Shown here piece by piece: positions 8,025-17,640 of a stretch of DNA of 64,000 nt. The stretch comes from Cellvibrio sp. KY-GH-1 (GTDB taxonomy: Bacteria > Pseudomonadota > Gammaproteobacteria > Pseudomonadales > Cellvibrionaceae): assembly GCF_008806975.1 (NCBI RefSeq), contig NZ_CP031728.1:5187501-5251500 (forward strand), in the 5' to 3' direction. Position 1 is the first letter of the stretch. Each line of letters starts with the position of its first letter. The notes beneath the pieces were generated by a model, which worked only from the letters and a program-made list of their open reading frames with translations, made no database searches and had not been told where the DNA came from. Both the position numbers and the translations under genes were made by a program.

Positions 8025-8942
8025 TTATTGATTGAACAGGAATTCCATCAGGGCATTTTGGGCGTGCATACGGTTTTCTGCTTCTTCCCACACCACCGAA
8101 TCGGGGGCATCCAGAATTTCCGCGCTGACCTCTTTACCGCGATAGGCGGGTAGGCAGTGCATAAAGACTGCATTGCGGTTGGCATGGCTCATCAACTCTT
8201 TATTAACCTGATAGCCGATAAAGATTTTTTCGCGCTGTTTCTTTTCATCCTCCTGGCCCATTGAGGCCCAGGTATCAGTGACGACAAGGTCCGCCCCGGC
8301 AACTGCCGCACGCGGGTCATTGCCTAGCGCTACACGGTGTTGGTAAGGCGTGACAAATTCATCTTCCGGCTCGAAACCTTTTGGTGTCGCAATGCGCAAT
8401 TCAAAATCACACAGCTCCGCGGCCTGGATATAGGAGTTACACATGTTATTGCCATCGCCTACCCAGGCAACAGTTTTTCCGGCCAGTGAGCCGCGTTGCT
8501 CCACATACGTCTGGATGTCCGCCAACAGTTGGCAAGGATGGAATTCGTCGGTCAGCCCGTTAATGACGGGCACGCGGGAATACTCAGCGAAGCGCTCGAC
8601 CGTGTCGTGTGCATAGGTACGGATCATCACCATATCGACCATGCTGGCGATACAGCGCGCCGCATCTTCGATCGGCTCGCCGCGGCCGAGTTGAGAATCT
8701 TTGGTAGACAGGAAAATGGCATGACCACCCAACTTGGCGACGCCGGATTCGAAGGATACTCGGGTGCGGGTAGAGTTTTTTTCGAAGATCATTGCCAGCA
8801 CTTTGTTGTCAAATAAGGCTGGGGCTTTGCCCTGGCGCAGCAGGGCTTTGAGTTCGATGGCGCGCGCGATGATGTGTTGGAGCTCGTCGCGGCTAACGTC
8901 ATTCAGGGTTAGGAAATGTCTCGGCGCCTTTGAGGGAACCAT
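8025..8942 (-). CDS. argF: Ornithine carbamoyltransferase
   Basis: Makes citrulline from ornithine and carbamoyl phosphate in arginine biosynthesis; cytoplasmic. Carbamoyl-phosphate loop STRTR lies in [13 protein letters not shown] near residues 54-65. HPCQ, the second phosphate/carbamoyl contact, is near 137-140. The ornithine side is [10 protein letters not shown], and HCLPAYRG near the C-terminus carries the catalytic Cys. The length of 305 is normal for the Pseudomonas-type anabolic enzyme. The start has AAGAG eight bases upstream. It is the second gene of an argD-argF operon, 49 bp after argD, and ends at a strong terminator. Confidence 0.97.
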   Translation of the reverse strand: MVPSKAPRHFLTLNDVSRDELQHIIARAIELKALLRQGKAPALFDNKVLAMIFEKNSTRTRVSFESGVAKLGGHAIFLSTKDSQLGRGEPIEDAARCIASMVDMVMIRTYAHDTVERFAEYSRVPVINGLTDEFHPCQLLADIQTYVEQRGSLAGKTVAWVGDGNNMCNSYIQAAELCDFELRIATPKGFEPEDEFVTPYQHRVALGNDPRAAVAGADLVVTDTWASMGQEDEKKQREKIFIGYQVNKELMSHANRNAVFMHCLPAYRGKEVSAEILDAPDSVVWEEAENRMHAQNALMEFLFNQ

Positions 8943-8991
8943 AATCGTTGCTCTTTCATTGCAGCGCGCGCGTTATTGCGCGCACTTGTTT

Positions 8992-10155
8992 TTAAAACTC
9001 TGTGACCAGTTTTACCACCTTGGCAACCAGCTCGTCGGCTTCTGCGTCGGTAAGGATAAAAGTGGGCAGCAAGCGGATGGTGTTCATGGCAGTCACGTTA
9101 ATGAGTACACCTGAATCACGACCTTTCTGTACCAGATCGCCACAGGGAGCATTCAGTTCTATGCCAATCATCAATCCTTTGCCGCGAATATCAACCACCT
9201 TGTCATTGTTTGCCAAAGCAGTTTTGAAATCGTTTAGTAACTTGTCACCCAGCGTTTTTGCACGCTCAATCAAGCCTGAACCCTGCAGTGTTTCGACTAC
9301 GGCGATACCGGCGCTACATGCCAGTGGATTACCACCAAAGGTGGTGCCATGGTTGCCGGCTTGCAGAACGTCTGCCGCTTTACCGCGCGCAAGGCAGGCG
9401 CCAATTGGCATGCCATTACCCAAGCCTTTGGCGGTGGTGACTACATCTGGCAGTATGCCGTTATGCTGATAGGCGAAGTAGGTGCCGGTACGGCCATTGC
9501 CAGTCTGGATCTCGTCCAGCATCAACAGCAGGCCGTGCTGATCGGCAAGCGCGCGTAATTCGTTCAAGTAGTTCTTGGCGGGAACGCGTACACCACCTTC
9601 CCCTTGAACTGGCTCAACCAGAATCGCCACTATGTTTTTGTGTTCGGCGATAGCGGCTTTTACGGCAGGTACATCGTCATATGGAACCCGCACAAACCCC
9701 TCTACCAAAGGCTCAAAGCCAATTTGCACTTTGGTATTGCCGGTCGCAGTCAGGGTTGCCATAGTTCTGCCGTGGAAGCTGTTGTTCATTACTATAACGG
9801 TAGGGCTTTTCACGCCTTTGTCGTTGCCGTATTTCCGCGCAATCTTGATTGCTGCTTCATTCGCTTCCGCGCCGGAGTTGGAGAAGAATGCCTTGCCCAT
9901 CCCTGAAACCTTAATTAACAGATCTCCCAAGCGTTGTTGTTGGGGAATGTTATAGAGGTTGGATGTGTGGATCAGGGTTCCAGCTTGCTCTGCGATTGCC
10001 TTGGTAACTGCGGGGTGACTGTAACCCAGGGCGCATACGGCAATACCACTAATCGCATCCAGATAGGACTTGCCCTGATCATCCCACACTCGGCTGCCTT
10101 CGCCCTTAACAAGGGTGAGGGTTCTGGTGCCGTAAGTGTTCATTAGGCTGGTCAT
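8992..10155 (-). CDS. argD: Acetylornithine aminotransferase
   Basis: A PLP-dependent class III aminotransferase converting N-acetylglutamate semialdehyde to N-acetylornithine; many also act on succinyl-diaminopimelate in lysine synthesis. Visible landmarks are FFSNSGAEANEAAIK (PLP phosphate region), LMLDEIQTGNGRTG (Asp contacting the PLP nitrogen), TTAKGLGNGMPIGA with the Schiff-base lysine, and TTFGGNPLACSAG. The length of 387 residues is standard. GGAG lies eight bases ahead of the ATG. It is the first gene of the arginine operon with argF. Confidence 0.96.
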   Translation of the reverse strand: MTSLMNTYGTRTLTLVKGEGSRVWDDQGKSYLDAISGIAVCALGYSHPAVTKAIAEQAGTLIHTSNLYNIPQQQRLGDLLIKVSGMGKAFFSNSGAEANEAAIKIARKYGNDKGVKSPTVIVMNNSFHGRTMATLTATGNTKVQIGFEPLVEGFVRVPYDDVPAVKAAIAEHKNIVAILVEPVQGEGGVRVPAKNYLNELRALADQHGLLLMLDEIQTGNGRTGTYFAYQHNGILPDVVTTAKGLGNGMPIGACLARGKAADVLQAGNHGTTFGGNPLACSAGIAVVETLQGSGLIERAKTLGDKLLNDFKTALANNDKVVDIRGKGLMIGIELNAPCGDLVQKGRDSGVLINVTAMNTIRLLPTFILTDAEADELVAKVVKLVTEF

Positions 10156-10216
10156 GGCAATCTCCGTAAAAAAACAAAGCCGCAGGCCAATCGGGGAAGG
10201 GCCATCAGGCGATTAG

Positions 10217-10228
10217 TATTCATGAATA
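10217..10228. promoter_or_regulatory. Palindrome upstream of argD (possible ARG-box half)
   Basis: TATTCATGAATA, a perfect 12-bp palindrome 62 bp upstream of argD. The TGAATA and TATTCA halves resemble ArgR half-sites of the enteric type, but the spacing is not the canonical one. Confidence 0.3.
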
Positions 10229-10368
10229 AATAGAGGGATTTTTTGCTGGTCAGGACAGGAGTACTGACTAAAAATCGCAGAACTTACAGTGCGTGCGGCA
10301 AAAAATAAGCTCCAAATATATAAGTTCTTGCGATTATTGGCAAATTTACGGTTTTGCGCCCCGTTTTT

Positions 10369-12798
10369 TTACAGATTGTAATTGGTGCCCTGCACAAACT
10401 CCTTGGCAAAAATAATATCGTTTTTCAGGTGAAAACCTTCATCGGGCGGTTGGATAAAAAAGCCTTCAAATAAGCGCACACCCTGCATCCACAGGCTGGA
10501 TAGATTGTGCGAATTTTCAATTTGCGTGGCGATTACCTGAATCCCGCGCCGGTTAGCAGCTTGCGCAAAACGCTCCAATAACTTGGGATTGTTTGCTTCG
10601 TTGGTTAGTTTGGGTGACAGGCGTAAAAAACTAAGAGGTAAGTCTTCCATTATTTTGAGTGCCTGTTCATTTTCACCGGCGCGAGTCATGCAAATACTGC
10701 AGTGAATATCGCGCAACGCTTTGGCAATCTCACGAGCCAAATGGAAATGCTCGATGATCCAATTTTCCTCCAGCATAAATACCAGACGATCCTCTCCGCG
10801 CAAACGTGATGACCGCAATACATTGGCTGCAAAGGAGAAGAAAGCGTTTTGTTGTAAAGTTTCTTCAGCGAGATGAATAAAAAGTGTGGCAGATTCGCGT
10901 GTACCGCTATTTCCCGCAATTGCTGTTACCGCTTGCTGCAATACCCAGCGATCCAGTTGCACGCGTTTGCCGGGTTGGTTAATGCGGCTGAGGAATTGCC
11001 CTGCAGGAATGGGTTCCCCACCTTCGTTGCGTAAGCGGGTGAGTACCGAGAAATGTTCAATCTGTGCGTCCTCCAGGCTAATGATGGGTTGGAAGGCCAG
11101 TGATAAGTCGCGGCTAAACACTATTTGGGAAAAATCCGGTAAGCTTTTGGTGGTAGCAACGGCAGCTATTTCTGTGTGTGTTGCATTTTCCAATTGCTGT
11201 TCAAAGACCTGCTCGGCGCGCAGCAATGCATTGTTGGCTGTTGCCAGTGCAGGCTCCAATAAAACTACACCGATTTTTACGTCGAGTGAAATTTGCGTTC
11301 CTTTTAGCTTATAAACGTGGTTGCTCAGGTATTTGGCGATTTGCTCAGCGCGCTGGCGATGAAATTCCGCGCTGCGTGTTCCCGCCAGAACGCAGGCGAC
11401 CAGATTGGATAAGTCTGCCCATTGTTCATCACTACCCAATGTGTCATCCAGATGTCCGCAAAAATGTTCGTGTAGATTAATCAGTTCTATCTGGCCCAAT
11501 TGCTGATTTAGTTCGGGCAATTTATCCACGCTGACATAATAGAGCGCACTGGTTTGTCCGCTTAAACGATTGCTGTGCAACTCTTCTTCCAGTGCATTGA
11601 AAAAATAACTGCGATTAATTTGTAGCGGTTTTTGTGAGTGACGGGTTATGCGCGCTACGCGCGTTTTTAGCAGGCTGGTATCACTTAATGCCTGGCGGCA
11701 ACACTCGATCAAATCGTTGGCTTCAAATGGTTTGGTGAGTAATGCATTCACGCCGAGTGCACGAATACTGCGGTGCAAGTTACTATCAGTATCTGCGGTT
11801 ACAAAAATAATCGGCAACAGCAAAAAATCAGGATCTTGCCGCAACAACACGGCCAGCTCCATGCCGTTTATATCGGGCATGTGCATATCCAGAATAACCA
11901 GGTCGGGTTTAAATTGGGCTGCACGTTGCAAGCTGTGAAGTGGTTGATTAACGCAGAGCACTTCCATGCCTGCATAGCGGAGGATTTCTGCTTGCAAACT
12001 GGTAATGGATTCATCGTCGTCCACTGCCATTATGCGATAGGTTTTGTTATTTAAGCTGATCAGTTGTAATAACTTGTCAATTAAAAAATTGAAATCAATT
12101 GGCTTGACCAGGTAGTCGGTGCTACCTGCTCGCAGCGCACGCAATTTTGCATTTAAATCGGTTCTGCCTGACATTAGCACGATGGGCGTATTTTGCAGCA
12201 GCAACGCTTTGATTTTATGCAGGTTGCTCAAGGCTTGTAGCCCGACGCCCTCAAAATCAGGGTCCATTAAAATAATGTCGGGCGAATCAAGGTAAAGCTG
12301 TTGCATGCAGCTGTGCGGGTTGTCGAAGTATTCGATAGTAAATCCGGCTCTGCGCAAATAGGCGGAGCAGAGTGCGGCGAGTGTGCGATCCGGGTCGATT
12401 AGGAATATCGTTTTTTCCCGGGCTTCCGGGTGATGATCAGGGACGGTAATTGCGGCGTGGCTATGGGGTTGCTGGGCATTAAGTACATCAATCAACTGAT
12501 TAACCAACTCTTCAACTTGCGCGTATTCTGGTCCGCCAAAATGGCGACCGAGCGATTTCATATCGTGAATAAAGCTCTCTAGCTGCGCTGATTTCTGACG
12601 CAGCTCGGTAAATGCAAAGCTGGTGGAAGTTTCCGCCATTTTGTGGGCAAATTGTTCGAGCGCGGCTATTCCTTGTTCGCTCCAGTTAAGGTGGCGCAAG
12701 TGGCTCCAGATGTTTTCCAGGCGACGAGCCTGCTCAGGCAGGCTGGCCGAGAACTGTTCGCGTAATTTTTCAAGCTGGCTATGAAATTCTTGCGGCAT
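10369..12798 (-). CDS. Hpt-REC-REC protein with degenerate GGDEF and EAL domains
   Basis: A cytoplasmic signalling protein of about 809 residues. Order, numbered from the upstream ATG at 12816: an Hpt-like helical domain with His58 in FAHKMAETST; REC1 about 136-250 (acidic DPD start, ILMDPDFEG phosphosite, LVKPID); REC2 about 262-380 (VDDDES, VILDMHMPD, LLTKPF); a GGDEF-like region about 400-560; and an EAL-like region about 570-815. The GGDEF and EAL signature residues are not recognisable: the position of EALLRW reads HFSVLTRLR. It is therefore probably a binding or scaffolding module rather than a c-di-GMP enzyme. The start at 12798 is preferred because AGGAC precedes it; 12816 is the alternative. 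The receiver domains suggest a partner hybrid kinase elsewhere. Confidence 0.82.
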   Translation of the reverse strand: MPQEFHSQLEKLREQFSASLPEQARRLENIWSHLRHLNWSEQGIAALEQFAHKMAETSTSFAFTELRQKSAQLESFIHDMKSLGRHFGGPEYAQVEELVNQLIDVLNAQQPHSHAAITVPDHHPEAREKTIFLIDPDRTLAALCSAYLRRAGFTIEYFDNPHSCMQQLYLDSPDIILMDPDFEGVGLQALSNLHKIKALLLQNTPIVLMSGRTDLNAKLRALRAGSTDYLVKPIDFNFLIDKLLQLISLNNKTYRIMAVDDDESITSLQAEILRYAGMEVLCVNQPLHSLQRAAQFKPDLVILDMHMPDINGMELAVLLRQDPDFLLLPIIFVTADTDSNLHRSIRALGVNALLTKPFEANDLIECCRQALSDTSLLKTRVARITRHSQKPLQINRSYFFNALEEELHSNRLSGQTSALYYVSVDKLPELNQQLGQIELINLHEHFCGHLDDTLGSDEQWADLSNLVACVLAGTRSAEFHRQRAEQIAKYLSNHVYKLKGTQISLDVKIGVVLLEPALATANNALLRAEQVFEQQLENATHTEIAAVATTKSLPDFSQIVFSRDLSLAFQPIISLEDAQIEHFSVLTRLRNEGGEPIPAGQFLSRINQPGKRVQLDRWVLQQAVTAIAGNSGTRESATLFIHLAEETLQQNAFFSFAANVLRSSRLRGEDRLVFMLEENWIIEHFHLAREIAKALRDIHCSICMTRAGENEQALKIMEDLPLSFLRLSPKLTNEANNPKLLERFAQAANRRGIQVIATQIENSHNLSSLWMQGVRLFEGFFIQPPDEGFHLKNDIIFAKEFVQGTNYNL

Positions 12799-12958
12799 AA
12801 AATCGTCCTGATACATTCGTCTTTAGTATAGAAGCTGTTTGCCAATTAAGAGTTCAAAAACAAACGCTGTAAAAAATCGTTTTAATAGATGCGACTTGTA
12901 AGGGTATGTCGCAAAATGCACGCCACTTGAATAATCGCGCTCTGGACTTGCATTGGCT

Positions 12959-15031
12959 ATGAATTCATTCGCAGTTTTGCTCATCGGTGTTGTACTGGCG
13001 CCTGCTTCGACTTTTATTGCTGCAGAAACAACAAATCCCACCGAAAAATCCTTCACAAGAAGTCTGGAAACTATCGAAACTCTGGTCGTTTCCGGCACTC
13101 GGACGGATGGGGATCAATTAACTCACCAATTGATGCGCAATAAACCTGCGGATTTTATGGTCGGTGCGCGCTTGGATCCCGCTGAGTTATTGGCAGCGAT
13201 TCCCGGCGTTCAGGTAGATTCCCGGACTAATTATGCGCAAGACACGCGCATAAGTTTGCGTGGCTTTGGTGCGCGCTCTGCATTTGGTGTGCGCGGTATT
13301 GATTTGCTCGTCGATGGAATTCCCGTGTCTACACCCGACGGGCAAGGGCAGTTGTCGAGTGTGATGCTGGATGGATTAGCGAGCGTTCAAGTATTGCGCG
13401 GACCACTGGCATCACTTTATGGCAATGGTTCCGGGGGTGTGATCAGCTTGCACACCTCAGCGCCTGAGCGGAGTCAGCTTAGTGCGGCCAGCGTAGGCGG
13501 CAATCAAGGCTTGGAGCGCTATCATTTGCAGGGTGATTATCGGCAGGGCGATTTTGCAGTGCGCGGTCAATATGCGGATACCCGGATTGCCGGTGATCGC
13601 CCACATTCGCGCGCTGAACGCCAACAAGCGGCGGTACAGGCTTATTATTCCACCGCGAATAATATCGATCTGACGATTAAGCATGAACAAAGCGACGATC
13701 CCTTATTGCAAGATCCGCTGGGATTAACGCAGGTGCAATGGCAAACAGATCCCTGGCAAAAAAATCCACTGGCCGAAACATTTAACACGCGCAAGCGCGT
13801 TAACCACCAGCAAACATCGATTAGCGCGCGCGAGCAGCAGGGCGCGAATCGCTGGCAAGCTGCGGCCTGGCAAGGTGGGCGCGAGATCACCCAATACTTG
13901 GGTTTTTCGGGCGATGCCATCTCCGGTAGTGGCGGTGTCGTGGATTTAGCGCGTGAGTTCGCCGGCGCCAGCACCACCCTATCCCAATCAGCTCAGCTAT
14001 GGACCTTGCCGCTGGATGTCAGCGTGGGATTGGAAGCCGCGCAAATGAAAGATCGGCGGCGCGGTTATGTGAACAATCAGGGAGTTGCCGGGGACTTGCG
14101 GCGCAACGAGTTAGGTGAGGTTAACAGTCGCGATATCTATTCATTAATTCAACTTGCGCCGAGCGGGCAATTCCGTATGTATACAGGTGCAAGGCGCACT
14201 TGGCTCGATGTTGATGTCGATGATTATTTTATTGTGCCGGGTAATCCGGATGATTCGGGGATGCGCAATTATCGCGAGCAATCCTGGGTGGTGGGCGGCA
14301 GCTACGCATTCGCAGATTGGTGGGAGTTATTTGCCAGCAGTGGGCGCGGTTATGAAACGCCCACGCTGACGGAAATGGCGTATCAAGCAAATGGTTCAGG
14401 CTTAAATACGCAATTGGATGCGGCGATTAATCATCAGCAGCAATGGGGTTTGGGTTATCACGTTAATGAAGTATTAGCGCTGTCGCTAACGCACTTTATG
14501 ATCGAGACTGATAATGAGTTGGTGGTGGATCAATCCGTTGGCGGGCGTACCAGCTTTCGCAACGCGGCCGAAACTGAACGCAGCGGCGTAGAGCTTTTTG
14601 CGCGCTGGGTTTTGAATGAAGCCTGGCGCTGGCAGGCGAGCGCGCAATCCATGAGTGCTGATTATTCTACCGGTCAATGGTCGGGCAAACAATTGCCCGG
14701 CGTAGCGCGCGACCAGTATCAACTTGGCGTAGAATGGCGGCCCCTGCGCAACGAGTTGCTGCAAGTGAATTTGCTGGCACAGCAGCGTTCACGCATTTTT
14801 ACCGCCGACAATAATCAAATAGCGGCTCCCGGTTTTTACACGGTCGACCTGAGTGTGGGCGGTGATTTGTCAATCCAGACTTGGGCGTTTAATTGGTGGT
14901 TAAAGCTCGCTAACCTCAATGATGAACGTTATGTTGGTTCCGTCGTGGTGAACCAAGCAAATGGCCGCGCATTTGAGCCAGCGTTGGGGCGCAATGTTTC
15001 GGGCGGACTTAAGCTCGCTTATGCTTTCTAG
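12959..15031 (+). CDS. TonB-dependent outer-membrane receptor
   Basis: A 690-residue outer-membrane transporter. A signal peptide of about 24 residues (MNSFAVLLIGVVLAPASTFIAA) is followed by a TonB-box-like ETLVVSGTR and a plug domain (RISLRGFGARSAFGVRGIDLLVDGIP, VQVLRGPLASLYGNGSGGVI). The rest is a 22-strand barrel ending in an aromatic residue (KLAYAF), as required for BAM-mediated assembly. It resembles siderophore/cobalamin-type receptors (short plug, about 700 residues) more than the large SusC-like ones. The substrate is not predictable: no ABC transporter, Fur box or riboswitch was recognised nearby. The ATG at 12959 is preferred over the TTG six bases upstream. Confidence 0.92.
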   Translation: MNSFAVLLIGVVLAPASTFIAAETTNPTEKSFTRSLETIETLVVSGTRTDGDQLTHQLMRNKPADFMVGARLDPAELLAAIPGVQVDSRTNYAQDTRISLRGFGARSAFGVRGIDLLVDGIPVSTPDGQGQLSSVMLDGLASVQVLRGPLASLYGNGSGGVISLHTSAPERSQLSAASVGGNQGLERYHLQGDYRQGDFAVRGQYADTRIAGDRPHSRAERQQAAVQAYYSTANNIDLTIKHEQSDDPLLQDPLGLTQVQWQTDPWQKNPLAETFNTRKRVNHQQTSISAREQQGANRWQAAAWQGGREITQYLGFSGDAISGSGGVVDLAREFAGASTTLSQSAQLWTLPLDVSVGLEAAQMKDRRRGYVNNQGVAGDLRRNELGEVNSRDIYSLIQLAPSGQFRMYTGARRTWLDVDVDDYFIVPGNPDDSGMRNYREQSWVVGGSYAFADWWELFASSGRGYETPTLTEMAYQANGSGLNTQLDAAINHQQQWGLGYHVNEVLALSLTHFMIETDNELVVDQSVGGRTSFRNAAETERSGVELFARWVLNEAWRWQASAQSMSADYSTGQWSGKQLPGVARDQYQLGVEWRPLRNELLQVNLLAQQRSRIFTADNNQIAAPGFYTVDLSVGGDLSIQTWAFNWWLKLANLNDERYVGSVVVNQANGRAFEPALGRNVSGGLKLAYAF

Positions 15032-15067
15032 TGTAAGGCGAAATAATTTTTAAACTGAGTATGTTTT

Positions 15068-17485
15068 GTGATTGACTTGGATTTATTGCCCACATTGCCT
15101 TTAACTCAGCTGCGCGACGATTTTTTTGCGGCGTTACAGCAAACTCCATTGCTACTGGAAGCAGAGCCAGGTGCAGGTAAATCCACTCTGGCGCCACTCT
15201 GGGTATTGGCGCGTATTGCGGAAGAGCAGCAGGTCTGGTTAATTCAGCCGCGCGTTCTGGCGACGCAAGCCCTTGCAGAGCGGTTAGCAGAATTGCTGCA
15301 GGAAAAAGTGGGGGAGACTGTTGGCTATCAAGTTCCTTATGATTCGCGCATGGGAAAGCAAACGCGTCTGGTGCTAATGACGCCAGGTGTGCTCTTGCAG
15401 CACTTATTGCACAATCCAACTCTGGATGGAGTTGCGTGCGTAATGCTCGATGAAATTCACGAGCGCAGCGTCAATCAGGATCTCGCCTGGGTATTTTTGC
15501 AGGAAGTGCAAATTCTGCGCGATGATCTGCAATTAATTTTAATGAGTGCAACGCCAGATCCTGCATTGCAGCAAAAAATCGTCAATCGTTTATTTGCGCC
15601 CGGTCGCTGTTTTCCCGTTGGTGTTGAATATCAGCCCGTCAAACAAATGCCCAATCAGTATCCGGAAAAAATCGACGAGCATTTAGTGCGCGTGTTGCGC
15701 AGTCATACGGATTGGCAAAAGCACACTGCCTTGGTGTTTTTGCCCGGCTGGCGCGAGATTGAAGACTGCGCACAAGCCATCGCGCGCGCATTTCCCGCGC
15801 AAAAAATATTTCGCTTGCACAGCCGTGTTGCCGCGCAGGAGCAGCATCACGCGTTAGATCCGGCGCAGGGGCCGCGCATTATTTTATCCACTAATATCGC
15901 AGAAACATCCTTAACGATTGCCGATGTAACCCTGGTTATTGATTCGGGTTTGGCGCGGCGTGTGGACTATGAGCAACGCACCGGAATATCGCGCCTGCGC
16001 ACCGCGCGTATCAGTATGGCCAGTGCCGAACAGCGACGCGGTCGCGCGGGACGTGTGCAAGCCGGGCATTGTATTCGCCTCTGGTCCCAGGATCAGGCAC
16101 TTGCCGCGGCTGACTTACCCGAGATTCGCGCAACCGATTATGTGCCGCTGGCATTGCGTATCGCGCATTGGGGAAGTCCGGCGCAATCCCTGCCGTGGTT
16201 GGAAAAACCCAATGTGCTCGCGTTGCAATTTGCGCAGCAACAATTACAGCAAATGCAATTGCTGGATGCACATGGCGCTGTGACTGAGCGCGGCCAGCGA
16301 GTCAGTGAGCTGGGTACCCACCCGCGCATTGCCGCGTTTTTATTATTGCATGAGCAAATGCTTGGCAATGCATCCTTGTTACTGGCGTTGGCTTTGCATT
16401 TCGAATTAGCGGCTGAGCAAGATATAGATGCGCTGTTGGCTGATGCGGCGCGAGAGCTTGCGCGCAATCGCCAATGGCAACAACAGCAAAAACGTTGGTT
16501 AAAAGTACTTGATGTATCGGTCAACGCTAGCGATATAAATGCACAACTATTAGCTCGCGCATTTAGTGATCGCATTGGTTATCGCCAGGATTCAGGTAAA
16601 TACCGGTTGAACTCCGGCATTAGCGTTGAATCGTCGCTCACCAGTCAATGGGCCGTGCTGCCTATTATTAATACTCGCCCTAAAAGCCATAGCGGTGTTG
16701 GAATTGCCGTGCAGCCGAGTGCTGAACTGCAGCGGCAATTGAGTCAGGAGCACAGGGCGATGGAATTCAAACAGCAACGCTGGCAATTGCATCGCCAGTG
16801 GCACATGGGCGGGGTATTGATTGATGAACAATTCACCCCGTTAGATGCTTCGCAAGCACCACTACAATTGCACAATCACATCCAGAGGTTGTGGCAAGAA
16901 AAAGGGCGCTTGCATTTTCACTGGAGCGATAGCGCAGAGCGATTTTTGCAACGTGCACGTTTGTTAACTGACCTCAATCTCTGTGACTTATCGGCACTGG
17001 ATGATGAATCATTGTGTGCTGAGTTGGATAAATGGCTAATGCCTTTTTTAACTGAGGCTACGCGGTTGGATAATTTACCCTGGTTGCAGGCACTGGAGTT
17101 TTATTTCGGTTATGAACAGTGTCAGGCAATAGCCAAATTATTGCCTGAAAAAATTGAGTTACCCAGTGGGCGCGATATAACGGTGGAATTTAACAGTGAT
17201 GGCGGAGCTCAAGTAGCTGCCAAATTGCAGGAATTTTTTGGCTGCGAGCAGTTGCAGTTAGCAAACGGAAAAATTCCACTGCAAATTCATTTGCTCTCAC
17301 CCAATGGCAGCCCGTTAGCGATTACCACCAATTTGCAAACGTTTTGGCAGCAGGCGTATCCCGAGGTGCGCAAAGAAATGCGTGGTCGCTATCCTCGTCA
17401 CCCCTGGCCGGATAATCCCCTCGAACACGAAGCAACGGCCTTGACCAAACGCAAACTTGCGTCATTGCAGGATAAAAACACCTAG
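15068..17485 (+). CDS. hrpB: ATP-dependent RNA helicase HrpB
   Basis: A DEAH-box-type helicase of 805 residues, started by GTG. Motif I is EAEPGAGKST (about 31-40), motif II is DEIHERS (about 128-134, the DEIH form), motif III is SATPD, and motif VI is QRRGRAGRVQAGHC. The C-terminal HrpB-specific region runs to …YPRHPWPDNPLEHEAT, the conserved HrpB tail (PKHPWPDDP in E. coli). Family members are found through gammaproteobacteria; the cellular role is poorly known. It lies 36 bp after the receptor gene in the same direction, probably without a functional link. Confidence 0.95.
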   Translation: MIDLDLLPTLPLTQLRDDFFAALQQTPLLLEAEPGAGKSTLAPLWVLARIAEEQQVWLIQPRVLATQALAERLAELLQEKVGETVGYQVPYDSRMGKQTRLVLMTPGVLLQHLLHNPTLDGVACVMLDEIHERSVNQDLAWVFLQEVQILRDDLQLILMSATPDPALQQKIVNRLFAPGRCFPVGVEYQPVKQMPNQYPEKIDEHLVRVLRSHTDWQKHTALVFLPGWREIEDCAQAIARAFPAQKIFRLHSRVAAQEQHHALDPAQGPRIILSTNIAETSLTIADVTLVIDSGLARRVDYEQRTGISRLRTARISMASAEQRRGRAGRVQAGHCIRLWSQDQALAAADLPEIRATDYVPLALRIAHWGSPAQSLPWLEKPNVLALQFAQQQLQQMQLLDAHGAVTERGQRVSELGTHPRIAAFLLLHEQMLGNASLLLALALHFELAAEQDIDALLADAARELARNRQWQQQQKRWLKVLDVSVNASDINAQLLARAFSDRIGYRQDSGKYRLNSGISVESSLTSQWAVLPIINTRPKSHSGVGIAVQPSAELQRQLSQEHRAMEFKQQRWQLHRQWHMGGVLIDEQFTPLDASQAPLQLHNHIQRLWQEKGRLHFHWSDSAERFLQRARLLTDLNLCDLSALDDESLCAELDKWLMPFLTEATRLDNLPWLQALEFYFGYEQCQAIAKLLPEKIELPSGRDITVEFNSDGGAQVAAKLQEFFGCEQLQLANGKIPLQIHLLSPNGSPLAITTNLQTFWQQAYPEVRKEMRGRYPRHPWPDNPLEHEATALTKRKLASLQDKNT

Positions 17486-17597
17486 AAATTGATAAAATAG
17501 CTAACAAAAATTATTTAAATTTCTATTGGATATAAAAAGTAATTGCCTGCCATCTGGCGAGTGGCATTAATTTTCTCTGTCTATACTTGTGACTTAG

Positions 17598-17617
17598 TTC
17601 GGCAATTTTTTGCCGAA
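17598..17617 (+). promoter_or_regulatory. Hairpin in the 5' leader of the porin gene
   Basis: A perfect 8-bp stem TTCGGCAA / TTGCCGAA with a TTTT loop, ending eight bases before the AGAGGGA ribosome site of the porin gene. It could be an mRNA-stabilising or regulatory stem, or a short operator. Confidence 0.4.
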
Positions 17618-17640
17618 ATAGAACAGAGGGAATTAGTACT

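Noticed and set aside
9002..9469. Plus-strand open frames inside argD
   Set aside because: They are antisense shadows of a certain gene with no start signal.
10217..10228. Definite ArgR operator for argD
   Set aside because: The palindrome is short and its spacing does not fit the 18-bp ARG box, so I kept it only as a low-confidence site.
12823..13098. Minus-strand open frame between the Hpt-REC gene and the TonB receptor
   Set aside because: It overlaps the receptor signal peptide and promoter and has no ribosome site; the receptor start is well supported.
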